DNA of 64,000 bases, from NCBI GenBank assembly GCA_018828385.1, contig JAHJVE010000007.1, forward strand, positions 1 through 64,000. Reading direction: 5' to 3'. Position 1 is the stretch's first letter, and each line of letters starts with the position of its first letter. The DNA is from Gammaproteobacteria bacterium. Lineage in GTDB: Bacteria; Pseudomonadota; Gammaproteobacteria; Burkholderiales; Rhodocyclaceae. Made by a program: the position numbers and the translations under genes. This document shows positions 41,100-50,476 of this stretch, in pieces. Under the pieces are notes generated by a model that was not told the origin of the DNA, did not search any database, and saw only the letters and a list, made by a program, of their open reading frames with translations.

Positions 41100-41540
41100 T
41101 CAGTGCCGGGCATAGACGCTGGTCTTGCCATCCGGCTGGACGAGCAGGGTTTGGTAAGGCACCGGGCGCGGGCTTTCCATGCCCGGCGAACCGGGCGGCA
41201 TGGCTGGCACGGCGAGGCCGATGGCCTTCGGTTTTTCCTTGAGCAGGCGCTCGATGTCGGCGGCCGGTACATGGCCTTCGACGAGGTAGCCGCCGACCTT
41301 GGCGGTATGGCAGGAACCGAGTTGCTCGGGCATGCCGAGGCGCTGGCGGGCCGCCGGCACGTCGTTCACTTCATGAGTACGGACGGCGAACCCGGCCACC
41401 TTGAGGTGATCGATCCACTTGCCGCAGCAGCCGCAGTAGGGGCTCTTGTAGACATCGACCACATCGGCTGCCGCAGCCGGCAGGGCAAGGCTCGTGGCGA
41501 GGGCAAATACGGTCAGGAAAACGGCGACGGGCTTCGACAT
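41100..41540 (-). CDS. DUF411 periplasmic metal-binding protein
   Basis: This 146-aa exported protein has a signal peptide cleaved near AAA-DVVD. DUF411 signatures are VYKSPYCGCCGKWIDHL (CxCC cluster, thioredoxin-like fold), GSCHTAKVGGYLVEGHVPA, and LLKEKPKAIGLAVPAMPPGSPGME with a Met/Pro tail. DUF411 proteins occur in copper and silver resistance operons. It is the first gene of the minus-strand run leading to cusA. The start at 41540 follows GGGAGTAAGTCC. A CopR/CusR-type palindrome lies 72 bp upstream. Confidence 0.88.
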   Translation of the reverse strand: MSKPVAVFLTVFALATSLALPAAAADVVDVYKSPYCGCCGKWIDHLKVAGFAVRTHEVNDVPAARQRLGMPEQLGSCHTAKVGGYLVEGHVPAADIERLLKEKPKAIGLAVPAMPPGSPGMESPRPVPYQTLLVQPDGKTSVYARH

Positions 41541-41611
41541 GGACTTACTCCCTGGGCGATCAAGTGGGAGCAAGTATGGTCAGGGGCGACCAACAGGAAG
41601 CTGACCGCCAA

Positions 41612-41627
41612 ATTACATTTTTGTAAT
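41612..41627. promoter_or_regulatory. CopR/CusR-type palindrome upstream of the DUF411-cus operon
   Basis: ATTACA-TTTT-TGTAAT is a perfect 16-bp inverted repeat, 72 bp before the DUF411 start and just after the cytochrome gene stop. It matches the kind of palindrome recognised by copper-responsive OmpR-family regulators. Binding by the CusR at 42460 is inference. Confidence 0.65.
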
Positions 41628-41643
41628 CTTCCGGCTTGATGCC

Positions 41644-42306
41644 TCAGTGCTTGTGGGCGGCGTGGTCGTGGCCATCGTGGCGATGCCCGGCCTTGGCTGC
41701 GGCGGCGGGCTTGGCCGCTTCGGCCGGCGGTGGTGCCTCGTGGTGGTCGGCATGCCCCTCCATGCCGCCGTGGACGTGGCCGTCGCTGGCCGCCACCAGT
41801 TGATCGTAGGCCGTCTTGGAGAGGCCGGGCAGGGTTTGCACGAAGGCGGCCAGATCCCAGATGGCTTCGTCGTCCATGCCGCCCTTGGCCCAGGCCGGCA
41901 TGGCCGAGGCCTTGATGCCATGCTTGATGATCCAGAAATCGCGCGCCGCGTTGCGCCTGGCGCCGGAATCAGCAAGCCCGGCGGCGAGATTGGGCGGCGT
42001 CGGGTACAGGCCCCGGCGGATTTCGGAATCGGCCAAGGCGGGGGCGAGATGGCAATCGACGCACATGGCGGCGTAGTTTCCCGCCCCGCGCCGGATGCGT
42101 TCGGGATTGTCGAGATCGGCCGGCGCCGTGATCCCGGCGCTCTGCCGGGCGATGGCGCGCTCGCGGGCAAATGCCAGCAGGTCATGGACGACCGGATGAT
42201 GCGGCGTGTCGGCACCAACCGCCACGATGCCGGTGGCGGCGACGGTGGCGACGCTGGCCGCGCCCACCGCCAGGGTCGCCAAAACGCCGATTAATACTTT
42301 GTTCAT
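41644..42306 (-). CDS. Exported c-type cytochrome with His-rich tail
   Basis: This protein of about 220 aa has a signal anchor (about 1-28), a single haem-c motif CVDCH and a probable axial Met in ASAMPAWAKGGM. The C-terminus is a Pro/Ala linker followed by a His-rich segment (HRHDGHDHAAHKH), a likely metal-binding tail. The start MNKVLIGVLATLAV (42306) follows GGAGAAATTTC; the longer frame to 42651 runs over cusR and is rejected. A palindrome 73 bp upstream is shared with divergent cusR. Cytochromes of this kind have been seen with copper-resistance genes, and the electron partner is unknown. Confidence 0.87.
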   Translation of the reverse strand: MNKVLIGVLATLAVGAASVATVAATGIVAVGADTPHHPVVHDLLAFARERAIARQSAGITAPADLDNPERIRRGAGNYAAMCVDCHLAPALADSEIRRGLYPTPPNLAAGLADSGARRNAARDFWIIKHGIKASAMPAWAKGGMDDEAIWDLAAFVQTLPGLSKTAYDQLVAASDGHVHGGMEGHADHHEAPPPAEAAKPAAAAKAGHRHDGHDHAAHKH

Positions 42307-42378
42307 GAAATTTCTCCGTTGGAATGGCCGAGTCTGACGATGGTATTTTTGCCAGACCGACAGCCGGATGACTGGCGG

Positions 42379-42394
42379 ATTACATTTTCGTAAT
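42379..42394. promoter_or_regulatory. CopR/CusR-type palindrome between cytochrome and cusR
   Basis: ATTACA-TTTT-CGTAAT, one base from perfect, is 73 bp from the cytochrome start and 66 bp from the cusR start. It is well placed to control both divergent genes and to give autoregulation of cusRS. A dispersed element begins 3 bp to its right. Confidence 0.65.
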
Positions 42395-42396
42395 CT

Positions 42397-42429
42397 GCTA
42401 CGGTCAACCGGAAAAACGGCGGAAAATGC
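42397..42429 (+). repeat. Dispersed bipartite element, copy 12 (forward, intergenic)
   Basis: TGCTACGGTCAACCGG, AAAAAC, GGCGG, AAAATGCG. It abuts the CusR-type palindrome in the cytochrome-cusR interval. Confidence 0.88.
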
Positions 42430-42459
42430 GAGCCTGATCGCCATTCCTGGTGGAGAAAC

Positions 42460-43137
42460 ATGAAAATACTCGTCGTCGAAGACGAACCGAAGATCGGAAC
42501 CTATCTCAAGCAGGGCCTCGTCGAAGCCGGCTTTGTCGTCGATCTCGTGGCCAACGGCCTCGACGGCCTGCACCTGGCGCTGACCGAGGCACACGATCTG
42601 GCCATCCTCGACGTCATGCTGCCCGGTCTCGACGGCTGGCAGGTGTTGCAAGGCATCCGGCGGGCCGGCAAGGAGATGCCCGTGCTCTTCCTGACCGCCC
42701 GCGATCAGGTCGAAGACCGGGTCAAGGGGCTGGAACTCGGCGCCGACGATTATCTGGTCAAGCCCTTCGCCTTTTCCGAATTGCTGGCCCGCGTGCGCAG
42801 CCTGTTGCGGCGCGGCGGCAAGGCCAAGGAGTCGGAATTCCTGCGCGCCGCCGATCTCGAACTCGACCTGCTGCGCCGGCGGGTGACCCGCTCCGGCAAA
42901 CGCATCGACCTGACCGCCAAGGAATTCGCCCTGCTCGAACTGCTCCTGCGCCGGCAGGGCGAGGTGCTGCCCCGCTCGCTGATCGCCTCGCAGGTCTGGG
43001 ACATGAATTTCGACAGCGACACCAATGTCATCGAGGTCGCCATCAAGCGCCTGCGCCTCAAAGTCGACGACGCCTTCGAACCGAAGCTGATCCGTACCGT
43101 GCGCGGCATGGGCTACGTGCTCGAGGTGACGGCTTGA
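42460..43137 (+). CDS. cusR: Heavy-metal response regulator CusR/CopR (OmpR family)
   Basis: This 225-aa protein has a receiver domain (1-120; acidic EDE near residue 8, phospho-Asp in [10 protein letters not shown] about 51, Lys in LVKPFAF about 102) and an OmpR-type winged helix (about 125-223: [20 protein letters not shown], then [14 protein letters not shown]). It would activate the divergent cytochrome, the DUF411-cus operon and itself through the ATTACA palindromes. GGTGGAGAAAC precedes the ATG. The stop overlaps the TTG start of the sensor gene. Confidence 0.93.
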   Translation: MKILVVEDEPKIGTYLKQGLVEAGFVVDLVANGLDGLHLALTEAHDLAILDVMLPGLDGWQVLQGIRRAGKEMPVLFLTARDQVEDRVKGLELGADDYLVKPFAFSELLARVRSLLRRGGKAKESEFLRAADLELDLLRRRVTRSGKRIDLTAKEFALLELLLRRQGEVLPRSLIASQVWDMNFDSDTNVIEVAIKRLRLKVDDAFEPKLIRTVRGMGYVLEVTA

Positions 43138-44531
43138 AGGCCACCTGGAGTCGCTCGCTGACCCTGCGCCTGACCCTGCTCTTTGCCGTGGCGGCGGCCT
43201 TCGTGCTGTTCTTGCTGGGCCTGCTCATCGGCAATCTGGTCGAACAGCATTTCGAAGAGCAAGACATGGAAGCGCTCTCCGGAAAGATGGCGCTGACCCG
43301 GCACATTCTCGAGCGCGACTCGGCAACGCAGGATGGCGCAGCGCTCGGCCGGCAACTCGATGATGCGCTGACCGGTCATCACGGCCTGGCGGTTGCGGTT
43401 TTCGGGCCGGACCGGCAAGTCGTGTACGCCAACGAGGCGCTGACCTTTCCGCCCGCGCTGCTCGATCCCCAGGCCGCCGCCCTGCCCGGCCGCGTCGTCA
43501 AATGGCAGGCGCCCGAAGGGCTGCCCTGGCGCGGCATATCGGCCGTGGTGACGGCCGGGCCCGATGGCCGGACGCCGTTCATCATCGCCATTGCCACCGA
43601 AATATCCCATCACGAACACTTCATGAGCGGCTTCCGCGGCACCCTGTGGGTGTTCATCGCCCTGGCCACGCTGGCCATGGGGCTGCTCGGCTGGGTCGTC
43701 GTCCGGCGCGGGCTGGCGCCCTTGCAGACGATCAAGCGGCGGGCCGCGGAAATTACCGCCAACCACCTGCACACCCGTTTGCCGGCCGAGGCGATTCCCC
43801 AGGAACTGGCCGATCTGGCCGACACCCTCAACGATATGCTGGCCCGCCTCGAGGAGTCCTTCCAGCGGCTTTCCGATTTTTCGTCCGACCTCGCGCACGA
43901 GCTGCGGACGCCGGTCAGCAACCTGCTCACCCAGACCCAGGTGACGCTTTCGCGGGCGCGCTCCGACGATGAATACCGCGACATCCTGGCCTCCAATGCC
44001 GAGGAATTCGAGCGTCTGTCGCGGATGATCGCCGACATGCTTTTTCTCGCCAAGGCCGACAACCAGCAGATCATCCCGAACCGCGAGCGCGTCGAACTGG
44101 CCGACGAGGTCGCCGACCTGCTCGAGTTCTACGGCCTGCTCGCCGAGGAAAAAGCGATCCGCGTGACGCTGAGCGGGGCCGGCGCGGTGACCGGCGACCG
44201 GCTCATGCTGCGCCGGGCGGTCAGCAACCTGTTGTCCAACGCCCTGCGCCACACGCCCGACGGCGGCGCCGTGACGATCCGCCTCGAGCGCCAGCGCTCA
44301 CGGCTGGCGCTGACCGTCGAAAACACCGGCCCGGGCATTCCCGCCGAGCACCTGCCCCGCCTGTTCGACCGCTTCTACCGGGCCGACAGTTCGCGTCAGC
44401 GGACCACCGAAGGCTCCGGCCTGGGGCTGGCCATCACGCGTTCCATCCTGCTCGCCCACGGCGGCGAGGTCAGCGTCGAATCAGCCGACCAGCGCACCCG
44501 CTTCACGCTGACTTTGCCGGCCAGCGACTGA
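43134..44531 (+). CDS. cusS: Heavy-metal sensor histidine kinase CusS
   Basis: This 465-aa inner-membrane kinase has TM1 (about 12-34), a periplasmic sensor domain (about 35-165), TM2 (about 166-188), HAMP (about 189-240), HisKA with the phosphorylated His in [13 protein letters not shown], and HATPase_c ([41 protein letters not shown]). It would sense periplasmic Cu(I)/Ag(I) and phosphorylate CusR. The start is TTG at 43134, overlapping the cusR TGA, after GAGGTG; no in-frame ATG lies before TM1. Confidence 0.9.
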   Translation: MKATWSRSLTLRLTLLFAVAAAFVLFLLGLLIGNLVEQHFEEQDMEALSGKMALTRHILERDSATQDGAALGRQLDDALTGHHGLAVAVFGPDRQVVYANEALTFPPALLDPQAAALPGRVVKWQAPEGLPWRGISAVVTAGPDGRTPFIIAIATEISHHEHFMSGFRGTLWVFIALATLAMGLLGWVVVRRGLAPLQTIKRRAAEITANHLHTRLPAEAIPQELADLADTLNDMLARLEESFQRLSDFSSDLAHELRTPVSNLLTQTQVTLSRARSDDEYRDILASNAEEFERLSRMIADMLFLAKADNQQIIPNRERVELADEVADLLEFYGLLAEEKAIRVTLSGAGAVTGDRLMLRRAVSNLLSNALRHTPDGGAVTIRLERQRSRLALTVENTGPGIPAEHLPRLFDRFYRADSSRQRTTEGSGLGLAITRSILLAHGGEVSVESADQRTRFTLTLPASD

Positions 44532-44553
44532 TTTCGGCCGGTCGCCAGTGATT

Positions 44554-44590
44554 GCTACGGTCAACCGGAAAAAACGGCCAAAAATGGAAT
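44554..44590 (+). repeat. Dispersed bipartite element, copy 13 (forward, intergenic; best consensus copy)
   Basis: GCTACGGTCAACCGG, AAAAAA, CGGCC, AAAAATGGAAT. It begins 22 bp after the cusS stop, between convergent genes. This is the copy closest to the consensus. Confidence 0.92.
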
Positions 44591-44623
44591 CTGCGGCCTG
44601 AATCTCCGGCCTGAATCTGCGCC

Positions 44624-46663
44624 CTATTTCCCGAACAGCTTCTGCAACTCCTTGCCCAGCACCTCCTGCGCCTTTTGCTTGAGCTGGGTCTTGGCCGCTT
44701 CCTGCAGCAGCTTGTCGAGTTCCAGCGTGTAGGCCAGTTGGCCGTAAGGCCCGCGCAGGCGCAGGGGCACGGTGATGCCCTTGAGGAAGGCCAGTTCCTG
44801 GCCGGTCTGCCCGGTCGCGCTATCGACGACGCTGATCCTGGCGTGATAGTCCACGCTGTCCCGGCCGATGTCGATTTCACCCTCGCCGGCCAGGCGCAGG
44901 AAAGGCGATTTGAGCGCCAGATCCTTGTTGCGGGCGACGCCGTCGTCGATGCGGAACGTCGCGGTCAACTCGGAGAAATCGGTCTTTTCCGCCGCGCTCG
45001 TGCTACCGCTCAGCGCCTGCTTGCCGCTCAGCGCCGCCTTCGCCTGGCGCAACAGCTTGGCCAGGTTGATCCCCTTGATCGCGCCGTCGCGCAGATCCAG
45101 ACCGGCCTGCCCGGCCAGCCCGCGCTTGAGGGCGGAAACCGTGTCGCCGCGCGTCGTCACGTCGAGCGAGACACTGCCGCGCCCTTCCAGAATATCCTTG
45201 TCGGCGAGGTCTTTGAGGAGCGGCGAAATGTCGATCCCGCGCAGGTTCTGGCGCACCGCGAAGCGGTTGCCGGCGGCGTCGACCGAAACACTGCCATCGA
45301 CCGATCCGCCATAGAGCCGGGCGCGCAGCGGCGCCACCTGCAGGCGGCCGGCGGCGATCTCGATCCGCGCGTCGAGCCCGCTCAGTTTGAGTTTGTTGGC
45401 CTGCAACTGGCCGACCTTGACGGTGCCCTGGACATCCAGCCCCTTGAGCGCGGCCAGGTCGATCTTCGCTTCCGGCGCCGCCCCGCCCTTGCCAGCCCCT
45501 CCGCCCTGCCCGGCCGGTTTCGGCGGCAGGTAGCGGTCGACGTTCAAGCGGTCGATATCGAGGGCGAAGCCCAGGGCCAGCGGGGCGAATCGTTCGACGG
45601 CGAGCTTCAGGTCGATTTTCGATTCATCGAAACCGGTGGCCAGCGCCAGATCGGCCCGTTGCTTGCCGAGATCGGCAGCCAGACGACCGGCCAGCGGCAG
45701 CTTGAGCTGCTTCATCGGCAAGGCCGGGCTGGCTACTTCGACCGCCCCGGACAGCTTGTCGAGAACGATCGTCCGCGCCTTGCCATCGGCCGCCACCGGC
45801 GACGCGAGATCAGCCTTGAGCGAGGATTCGCCGAGCGCCGCGTCCAGTCCGAAGGCAAATTGGCGGATGCTCAGCGCCTCGAGCGAACCGGCCAGACCAT
45901 CGAGCGCGATGCGGGAAACGATCTTTTTGCCGGCCCCTTCCAGCGTCGCCGAGAGGGTCAGCGCGTCACCGCTGGCCTCGCCCGCGGTCAGCTTCAGGCC
46001 GGGCGCTTCAAGGGTCAGCACGAATTGGTCGGGGCCGATGCTGCCGCGCGTCGCCAGCTTGAACTGGTCGACGGCAAAATGCTGGCTGCCGGTGTTGCCC
46101 GACAAGGCCCCGGTCGACAGGTCGAGATCGCTGATTTCCGTCGTCTTGCCGGTGGTTTCGTCGTGCCAGGTGAGGCGGGCATCGCGCAGCGCCAGGCCGG
46201 CCACGTCGATGTCGAGCGGCGTGGCCGGCTGCCCGGCCGGCGTCGGCGACGGGCCGGCCGTCTTGTCGCCCGAGTTCAGGTCGTCAATATTGAGCGAGCC
46301 GTCCTTGCGCTTGATGAGATTGACCGCCAGCCCGTCGATCTCGACGCGCTTCACTTTCAGTTCCTTACTGAGCAGCGGCAGCACGGCGACGGCAATGCGC
46401 GCCGCGCCGAGTTTGAAGAATTCGCTCTTGCCGTCGGCCTCCGACAGCCGAACCTGGCTCACGCGCACGGCAACATCCGGCCACACCGACAGCCTCAGTT
46501 CGCCGTCAATCGACAACTGGCGCCCGGTCTTGGCCGCCACCTGGTCGACCAGCTGACGCTTGATCGCCGCCTCGTCGAACATCGCGTACAAGACACCGAT
46601 GGCCACCACCAGAACGCCGACCAGCACGGCCCCACCAATCCCTATTTTGCGCAAGACTGTCAT
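44624..46663 (-). CDS. AsmA-family protein
   Basis: This 679-aa protein has an N-terminal membrane anchor (about 8-28: IGGAVLVGVLVVAIGVLYAMF), an AsmA domain (NLIKRKDGSLNIDDL), a Pro/Gly-rich insert (about 385-400), and a C-terminal AsmA_2-type region (LRGIDISPLLKDLADKDILEGRGSVSLDVTTRGD, key parts DISPLL and LEGRG). AsmA-like proteins bridge the periplasm and are implicated in phospholipid transport and outer-membrane assembly. It is a single gene converging with cusS. Confidence 0.9.
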   Translation of the reverse strand: MTVLRKIGIGGAVLVGVLVVAIGVLYAMFDEAAIKRQLVDQVAAKTGRQLSIDGELRLSVWPDVAVRVSQVRLSEADGKSEFFKLGAARIAVAVLPLLSKELKVKRVEIDGLAVNLIKRKDGSLNIDDLNSGDKTAGPSPTPAGQPATPLDIDVAGLALRDARLTWHDETTGKTTEISDLDLSTGALSGNTGSQHFAVDQFKLATRGSIGPDQFVLTLEAPGLKLTAGEASGDALTLSATLEGAGKKIVSRIALDGLAGSLEALSIRQFAFGLDAALGESSLKADLASPVAADGKARTIVLDKLSGAVEVASPALPMKQLKLPLAGRLAADLGKQRADLALATGFDESKIDLKLAVERFAPLALGFALDIDRLNVDRYLPPKPAGQGGGAGKGGAAPEAKIDLAALKGLDVQGTVKVGQLQANKLKLSGLDARIEIAAGRLQVAPLRARLYGGSVDGSVSVDAAGNRFAVRQNLRGIDISPLLKDLADKDILEGRGSVSLDVTTRGDTVSALKRGLAGQAGLDLRDGAIKGINLAKLLRQAKAALSGKQALSGSTSAAEKTDFSELTATFRIDDGVARNKDLALKSPFLRLAGEGEIDIGRDSVDYHARISVVDSATGQTGQELAFLKGITVPLRLRGPYGQLAYTLELDKLLQEAAKTQLKQKAQEVLGKELQKLFGK

Positions 46664-46783
46664 GTTGCTTCGCTCCGGAAATTTGCCTCAAGCCTCAGCC
46701 TAGCAAAACAGCGGCGGATATTCTGTTCAAAAATGTAAGGCCGGGCGCGTATCCTTGTCGCCCACGCCCGCCCAAACCGCCCG

Positions 46784-47995
46784 ATGACCACCCAGCTCGC
46801 CCCGCGCACCGAACGCTTTTTCCTGCTCACCCTGGCCGGCATCCAGTTCAGCCACGTCCTCGATTTCATGATCATGATGCCGCTCGGCCCCATCCTCATG
46901 GCCGCCTTCGGCATCGGCACGCACGAATTCGGGCTGCTCGTCGCCTCCTACAGTTTCAGCGCCGCGGTGTCCGGCATTCTCGCTGCCACCTTCGTCGACC
47001 TCTTCGAGCGCAAGCGCCTGCTGCTCATCGTATTCACCCTGTTCGGCCTGGCCACGCTGGCCTGCGGCCTGGCGCCGGGCTATTCGACGCTGATCCTGGC
47101 GCGCGGCATGGCCGGCGTTTTCGGCGGCGTCATGGGCGCCCTGGTGCACACCATGATCGCCGACGCCATCCCCTTTTCGCGGCGGGGACGGGCCAGCGGC
47201 GTGGTGTCGAGCGCCTTTTCGCTGTCCACCATTGCCGGCGTGCCGCTCTCGCTGTGGCTGGCCAACCACCTCGGCTGGCGGGCGCCTTTTGTGCTGATTT
47301 TCGGGTTGACCGTCGCATTCCTCGCCGTCGGCCTGCGCTTTCTGCCCGAACTGCGCCACCACATCGGCGAGGAAAAACGCGCCCATCTGCTCTCCGCCAC
47401 TTTCAGCGTGCTGGCCGACGCCAACCACCGCCGCGCCCTGCTCTTTTCGGCGCTCATCATCTTTTCCGGCTTCACGATCATCCCGTACATCACGGTCTAT
47501 GCCGTCAACAATGTCGGGATCGCCCAGACCGACATCCCCATCGTCTATCTGGTCGGCGGCACGGCCACCTTCATCAGCGCCCGGCTCATCGGGCGCTGGG
47601 CCGACCGCCACGGCAAGGTCGAGGTCTATCGGCTGGTCGCCCTGCTCGCCCTGCTGCCGACGCTGGTCATTACCCACGCCGGTGTGCTGCCGCTGTGGGG
47701 CTGGCTGATCATCTCGGCCAGCTTCTTCGTGCTCATCTCGGGGCGCATGATCCCGGCCATGGCCATCATCGCCTCCGCCGCCGACCCCAAGCTGCGCGGC
47801 ACCTTCCTGTCGCTCAACGGCACCGTGCAATCGCTGGCCATGGGCCTCGCCACCACGCTGGCCGGCTTCCTCACCTCGCTCGACGCCAGCGGCCGCATCG
47901 TCGGCTATGCGCAGGTCGGCTACGTTGCCGTAGTGGCCAATCTGCTCGCCATCTGGTTCGTCGCGCGCATCGTCATGCACGGCAGGAACAACTGA
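46784..47995 (+). CDS. MFS transporter (drug/metabolite exporter type)
   Basis: This 403-aa major-facilitator protein has 12 predicted helices. The DHA1-type loop motif between TM2 and TM3 is FVDLFERKRLLLI, the TM4-5 region is ILARGMAGVFGGVMGALVHTMIADAIPFSRRGRASGVV, and a GRWADRHGKVEVYR loop lies between TM8 and TM9. These place it with DHA1-like exporters such as arabinose or drug efflux proteins. The substrate is unknown. It is followed after 9 bp by a hypothetical membrane protein gene. Confidence 0.88.
   Translation: MTTQLAPRTERFFLLTLAGIQFSHVLDFMIMMPLGPILMAAFGIGTHEFGLLVASYSFSAAVSGILAATFVDLFERKRLLLIVFTLFGLATLACGLAPGYSTLILARGMAGVFGGVMGALVHTMIADAIPFSRRGRASGVVSSAFSLSTIAGVPLSLWLANHLGWRAPFVLIFGLTVAFLAVGLRFLPELRHHIGEEKRAHLLSATFSVLADANHRRALLFSALIIFSGFTIIPYITVYAVNNVGIAQTDIPIVYLVGGTATFISARLIGRWADRHGKVEVYRLVALLALLPTLVITHAGVLPLWGWLIISASFFVLISGRMIPAMAIIASAADPKLRGTFLSLNGTVQSLAMGLATTLAGFLTSLDASGRIVGYAQVGYVAVVANLLAIWFVARIVMHGRNN
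47288..47317 (-). repeat. Dispersed bipartite element, degenerate copy 14 (reverse, inside MFS gene)
   Basis: On the minus strand TGCGACGGTCAACCCG, AAAATC, AGCAC, AAAAGG. Both tracts and most of the core remain. It encodes LIFGLTVAFLA in a membrane helix. Confidence 0.45.
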
Positions 47996-48004
47996 AAGCC
48001 CGCT

Positions 48005-49084
48005 ATGGATTTCGAATTTTTCCTGAACAGCCTCGACCATCTGCCCCTGTTCGACAAGTGGGCCTGGGGTGCCGTCGGCATCGCTGTGCTGGCGGCGACC
48101 GGTCTGATCCTGGTTGGCGAGCGCCGCTACTTTGCCGCCCGCGACAAGGCCGGCAGCTGGCTGTCGCTGCGCCTGCTCTCGCTGTTCATTCTGCTGCCGC
48201 TGACCGCAGGGGTCATCGTGATGACCAGCCTGGCGATGTCTGGGCCCGAGGCGCTGGCCTATTTCTATTTCGCCCTGCTCGTCCTTGGCCCGCTCATCTG
48301 GTTCGCCGGTCATGCGCTCTGCGGCCGTCTGCTGCGGCCAGCCTTCAGCAAGGGCGAAAGCCGCTTCATGGCGGCCAGCGGCCTGTTCATCCTGACCCTC
48401 CCGTTTCTCGCGGCTACCGTCGCTCAGGGGCTGATTTTCCAAGCCTCGCACGGCCTCTCCCAAAGCGCCTTGCGGAACGCGCCGGCTGCCGCTTTGCCCT
48501 ATGCCGTCGGCCCCGTGCAACATTTCACCCTGCCCACCGTCGGCCTGATCCATACCCAGTCGCTGATCGCCCCGGCCGGTTTCGAACTGGAACGAATCGA
48601 CCGCAAGGTCGGCGAACACTGGTCGGACACCGCGACCAGCACACGCGACCTCTTTTGCCGGGATGGCCAGAACCTCCACCTCATGTGGTCGGCCCGCGAA
48701 GCGGCGCCGATGCTGCGCCTTTACTGGCGCCGCAACGGCCAGCGCGTGAAGGCCGATTTCGCACCGACGAGCGCTACGGTCGACCTGGCCGAGCCGGCTG
48801 AATTCAGCATCGGGTTTCGCCCCGACGGCATCGACCCGCCGGTGCCCATTCCCCGCTCACGTGCCTCGATTGCCTACTTCGTCAGTCCGGATCGTCTCTA
48901 CTTCAACTCGCTGAACCCGCTGCAGCCCGGCGAAACCTTCGCCAACGACTGCATCATGCCGGGTTACAAGCGCGTTGCCTGGGCAAAGGAAGGCCCGCCC
49001 CAGGCCGTCGCGCTGATGTTCTTCCAGCGCGCCGATGCCCCTTACCTGCGGGCCGAGATTAGACGTCCGGCCGATCAGCAATAG
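48005..49084 (+). CDS. Hypothetical membrane protein
   Basis: This 359-aa protein has four predicted N-terminal membrane helices (about 22-40, 57-77, 83-103, 122-145) and a C-terminal soluble domain (about 180-355) that is beta-rich and likely extracytoplasmic (FTLPTVGLIHTQSL, ELERIDRKVGEHWSDTATST, IAYFVSPDRLYFNSLNPL). No family is recognised. It is 9 bp downstream of the MFS gene and possibly cotranscribed. Confidence 0.65.
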   Translation: MDFEFFLNSLDHLPLFDKWAWGAVGIAVLAATGLILVGERRYFAARDKAGSWLSLRLLSLFILLPLTAGVIVMTSLAMSGPEALAYFYFALLVLGPLIWFAGHALCGRLLRPAFSKGESRFMAASGLFILTLPFLAATVAQGLIFQASHGLSQSALRNAPAAALPYAVGPVQHFTLPTVGLIHTQSLIAPAGFELERIDRKVGEHWSDTATSTRDLFCRDGQNLHLMWSAREAAPMLRLYWRRNGQRVKADFAPTSATVDLAEPAEFSIGFRPDGIDPPVPIPRSRASIAYFVSPDRLYFNSLNPLQPGETFANDCIMPGYKRVAWAKEGPPQAVALMFFQRADAPYLRAEIRRPADQQ

Positions 49085-49173
49085 CGTCGCCAGCGACAAG
49101 CCGTAAAATTCTGCATTCCGGGTGCGCTTTCACGCCTGATCAGGCGCCACCCATTTCTGCAAAGGCAAAAAAC

Positions 49174-49584
49174 ATGTTCGACAATCTGGCCGGATTTTTC
49201 ATTCAGTGGGCCATCACCGCGTTCTCCTTGTGGGGCGCCAGCCTCGTCTTCAAGGGCATCCGCATTTCCAGCACCTCGGCGCTCATCGTCGCCGCCCTGC
49301 TCCTCGGTTTTGCCAACGCCGTCCTCCGCCCGCTGCTCGTTCTCCTGACCCTGCCGCTGACCCTGATCACGCTCGGCCTGTTCGTCCTGGTCATCAACGC
49401 CCTGCTCCTCATGCTCGTCGCCAAGGTGGTCAGCGGCTTCACCATTTCCGGCTTCTGGACCGCCTTCTTCGCCAGCCTGTTCATTTCCATCCTGAGCATC
49501 GCCCTCGGCACCCTGGCCCCGAACGCCGAAACGACGATCTACCGCCTGCCGCCCAACCCCTCGGTGCAGACCATTTCGGCATGA
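49174..49584 (+). CDS. Phage-holin-family (PF04020) four-helix membrane protein
   Basis: This 136-aa inner-membrane protein has four helices and a C-terminal cytoplasmic tail. The pattern LWGASLVFKGIRISS, LLLGFANAVLRPLLVLLTLPLTLITLGLFVLVINALLL (key part LRPLLVLLTLPLT) is that of the PF04020 family, named for phage holins but usually of unknown housekeeping role. The stop overlaps the nudC start (ATGA), so translation is coupled. Confidence 0.88.
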   Translation: MFDNLAGFFIQWAITAFSLWGASLVFKGIRISSTSALIVAALLLGFANAVLRPLLVLLTLPLTLITLGLFVLVINALLLMLVAKVVSGFTISGFWTAFFASLFISILSIALGTLAPNAETTIYRLPPNPSVQTISA

Positions 49585-50345
49585 GCCAGGCCGCCTACTG
49601 GATCCTGCGCTGCGAACATCGCCTGCTGACGATCAGCGGCGCCGGCTCAGTCTTCCCCGCCGGCCTGGCCGCCGATTTCGGCCACCCCGAAAATGCCCTG
49701 CAGGTCGGCGAACTCAACGGCCGGCCCTGCCACGCCGCCGATGTCGCGGAGTTCCCCGCCATCCCCGGCGGTGAAGCCACACCGCTGCGCGCCATCTTCC
49801 AGCTCGCCGGCCCCGACACCTTCGCCCTGGCCGGCCGCGCCACCCAGTTGCTCGACTGGCAGGCCAACCACCGCTACTGCGGCAAGTGCGGCACGCCAAC
49901 CGCCATCAAGGAAGGCGAGATGGCCATGCACTGCCCGGCCTGCGGCCTGCTCGCCTACCCGCGCATCTCGCCGGCCGTCATGGTGCTGGTGCGCGATGGC
50001 GACAAACTGCTGCTCGGCCGCAGCCCGCACTTCAAGCCCGGCGTCTTCAGCGCCCTGGCCGGCTTCGTCGAAGCCGGCGAAACGCTCGAACAATGCGCCG
50101 CCCGCGAAGTCCGCGAGGAAGTCGGCATCGAAATCGCCAACCTGCGCTATTTTCAAAGCCAACCCTGGCCCTTCCCCAACTCCCTAATGGTCGCCTTCTT
50201 CGCCGATTACGCCGGCGGCACCATCACCCCCGACCCGAACGAAATCGAAGCCGCCGACTGGTTCACGCCCGACGCCCTGCCCATCCTCCCCGAACCGATC
50301 AGCATCTCCCGCCGGCTCATCGAAGCAGCGCTGCGCGAGCGCTGA
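49581..50345 (+). CDS. nudC: NADH pyrophosphatase / NAD-decapping NUDIX hydrolase NudC
   Basis: This 254-aa protein has an N-terminal NUDIX-like domain, a zinc ribbon (YCGKCGTPT, then CPACGLLAYPR), and a catalytic NUDIX domain with the Nudix box GFVEAGETLEQCAAREVREEVG and the downstream SQPWPFPNSLM motif specific for NudC. It hydrolyses NAD(H) and removes NAD caps from RNA. The start at 49581 overlaps the preceding stop; the far longer frame from 49206 is a shadow. Confidence 0.95.
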   Translation: MSQAAYWILRCEHRLLTISGAGSVFPAGLAADFGHPENALQVGELNGRPCHAADVAEFPAIPGGEATPLRAIFQLAGPDTFALAGRATQLLDWQANHRYCGKCGTPTAIKEGEMAMHCPACGLLAYPRISPAVMVLVRDGDKLLLGRSPHFKPGVFSALAGFVEAGETLEQCAAREVREEVGIEIANLRYFQSQPWPFPNSLMVAFFADYAGGTITPDPNEIEAADWFTPDALPILPEPISISRRLIEAALRER

Positions 50346-50360
50346 AACCGACGCAAAGGC

Positions 50361-50399
50361 ATTTCGTTTTTGGCTGTTTTTTCCGGTTGACCGTGGGAA
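50361..50399 (-). repeat. Dispersed bipartite element, copy 15 (reverse, intergenic)
   Basis: On the minus strand CCCACGGTCAACCGG, AAAAAAC, AGCC, AAAAACGAAAT. It begins 15 bp after the nudC stop, between convergent genes. Confidence 0.92.
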
Positions 50400-50476
50400 T
50401 GGCTAGTTGTTTAGAGACGGAAGACAGCCAATACCAGCCGATGACCGGCTCGAAGCCAGCCTAAGTTATGCGGCAA

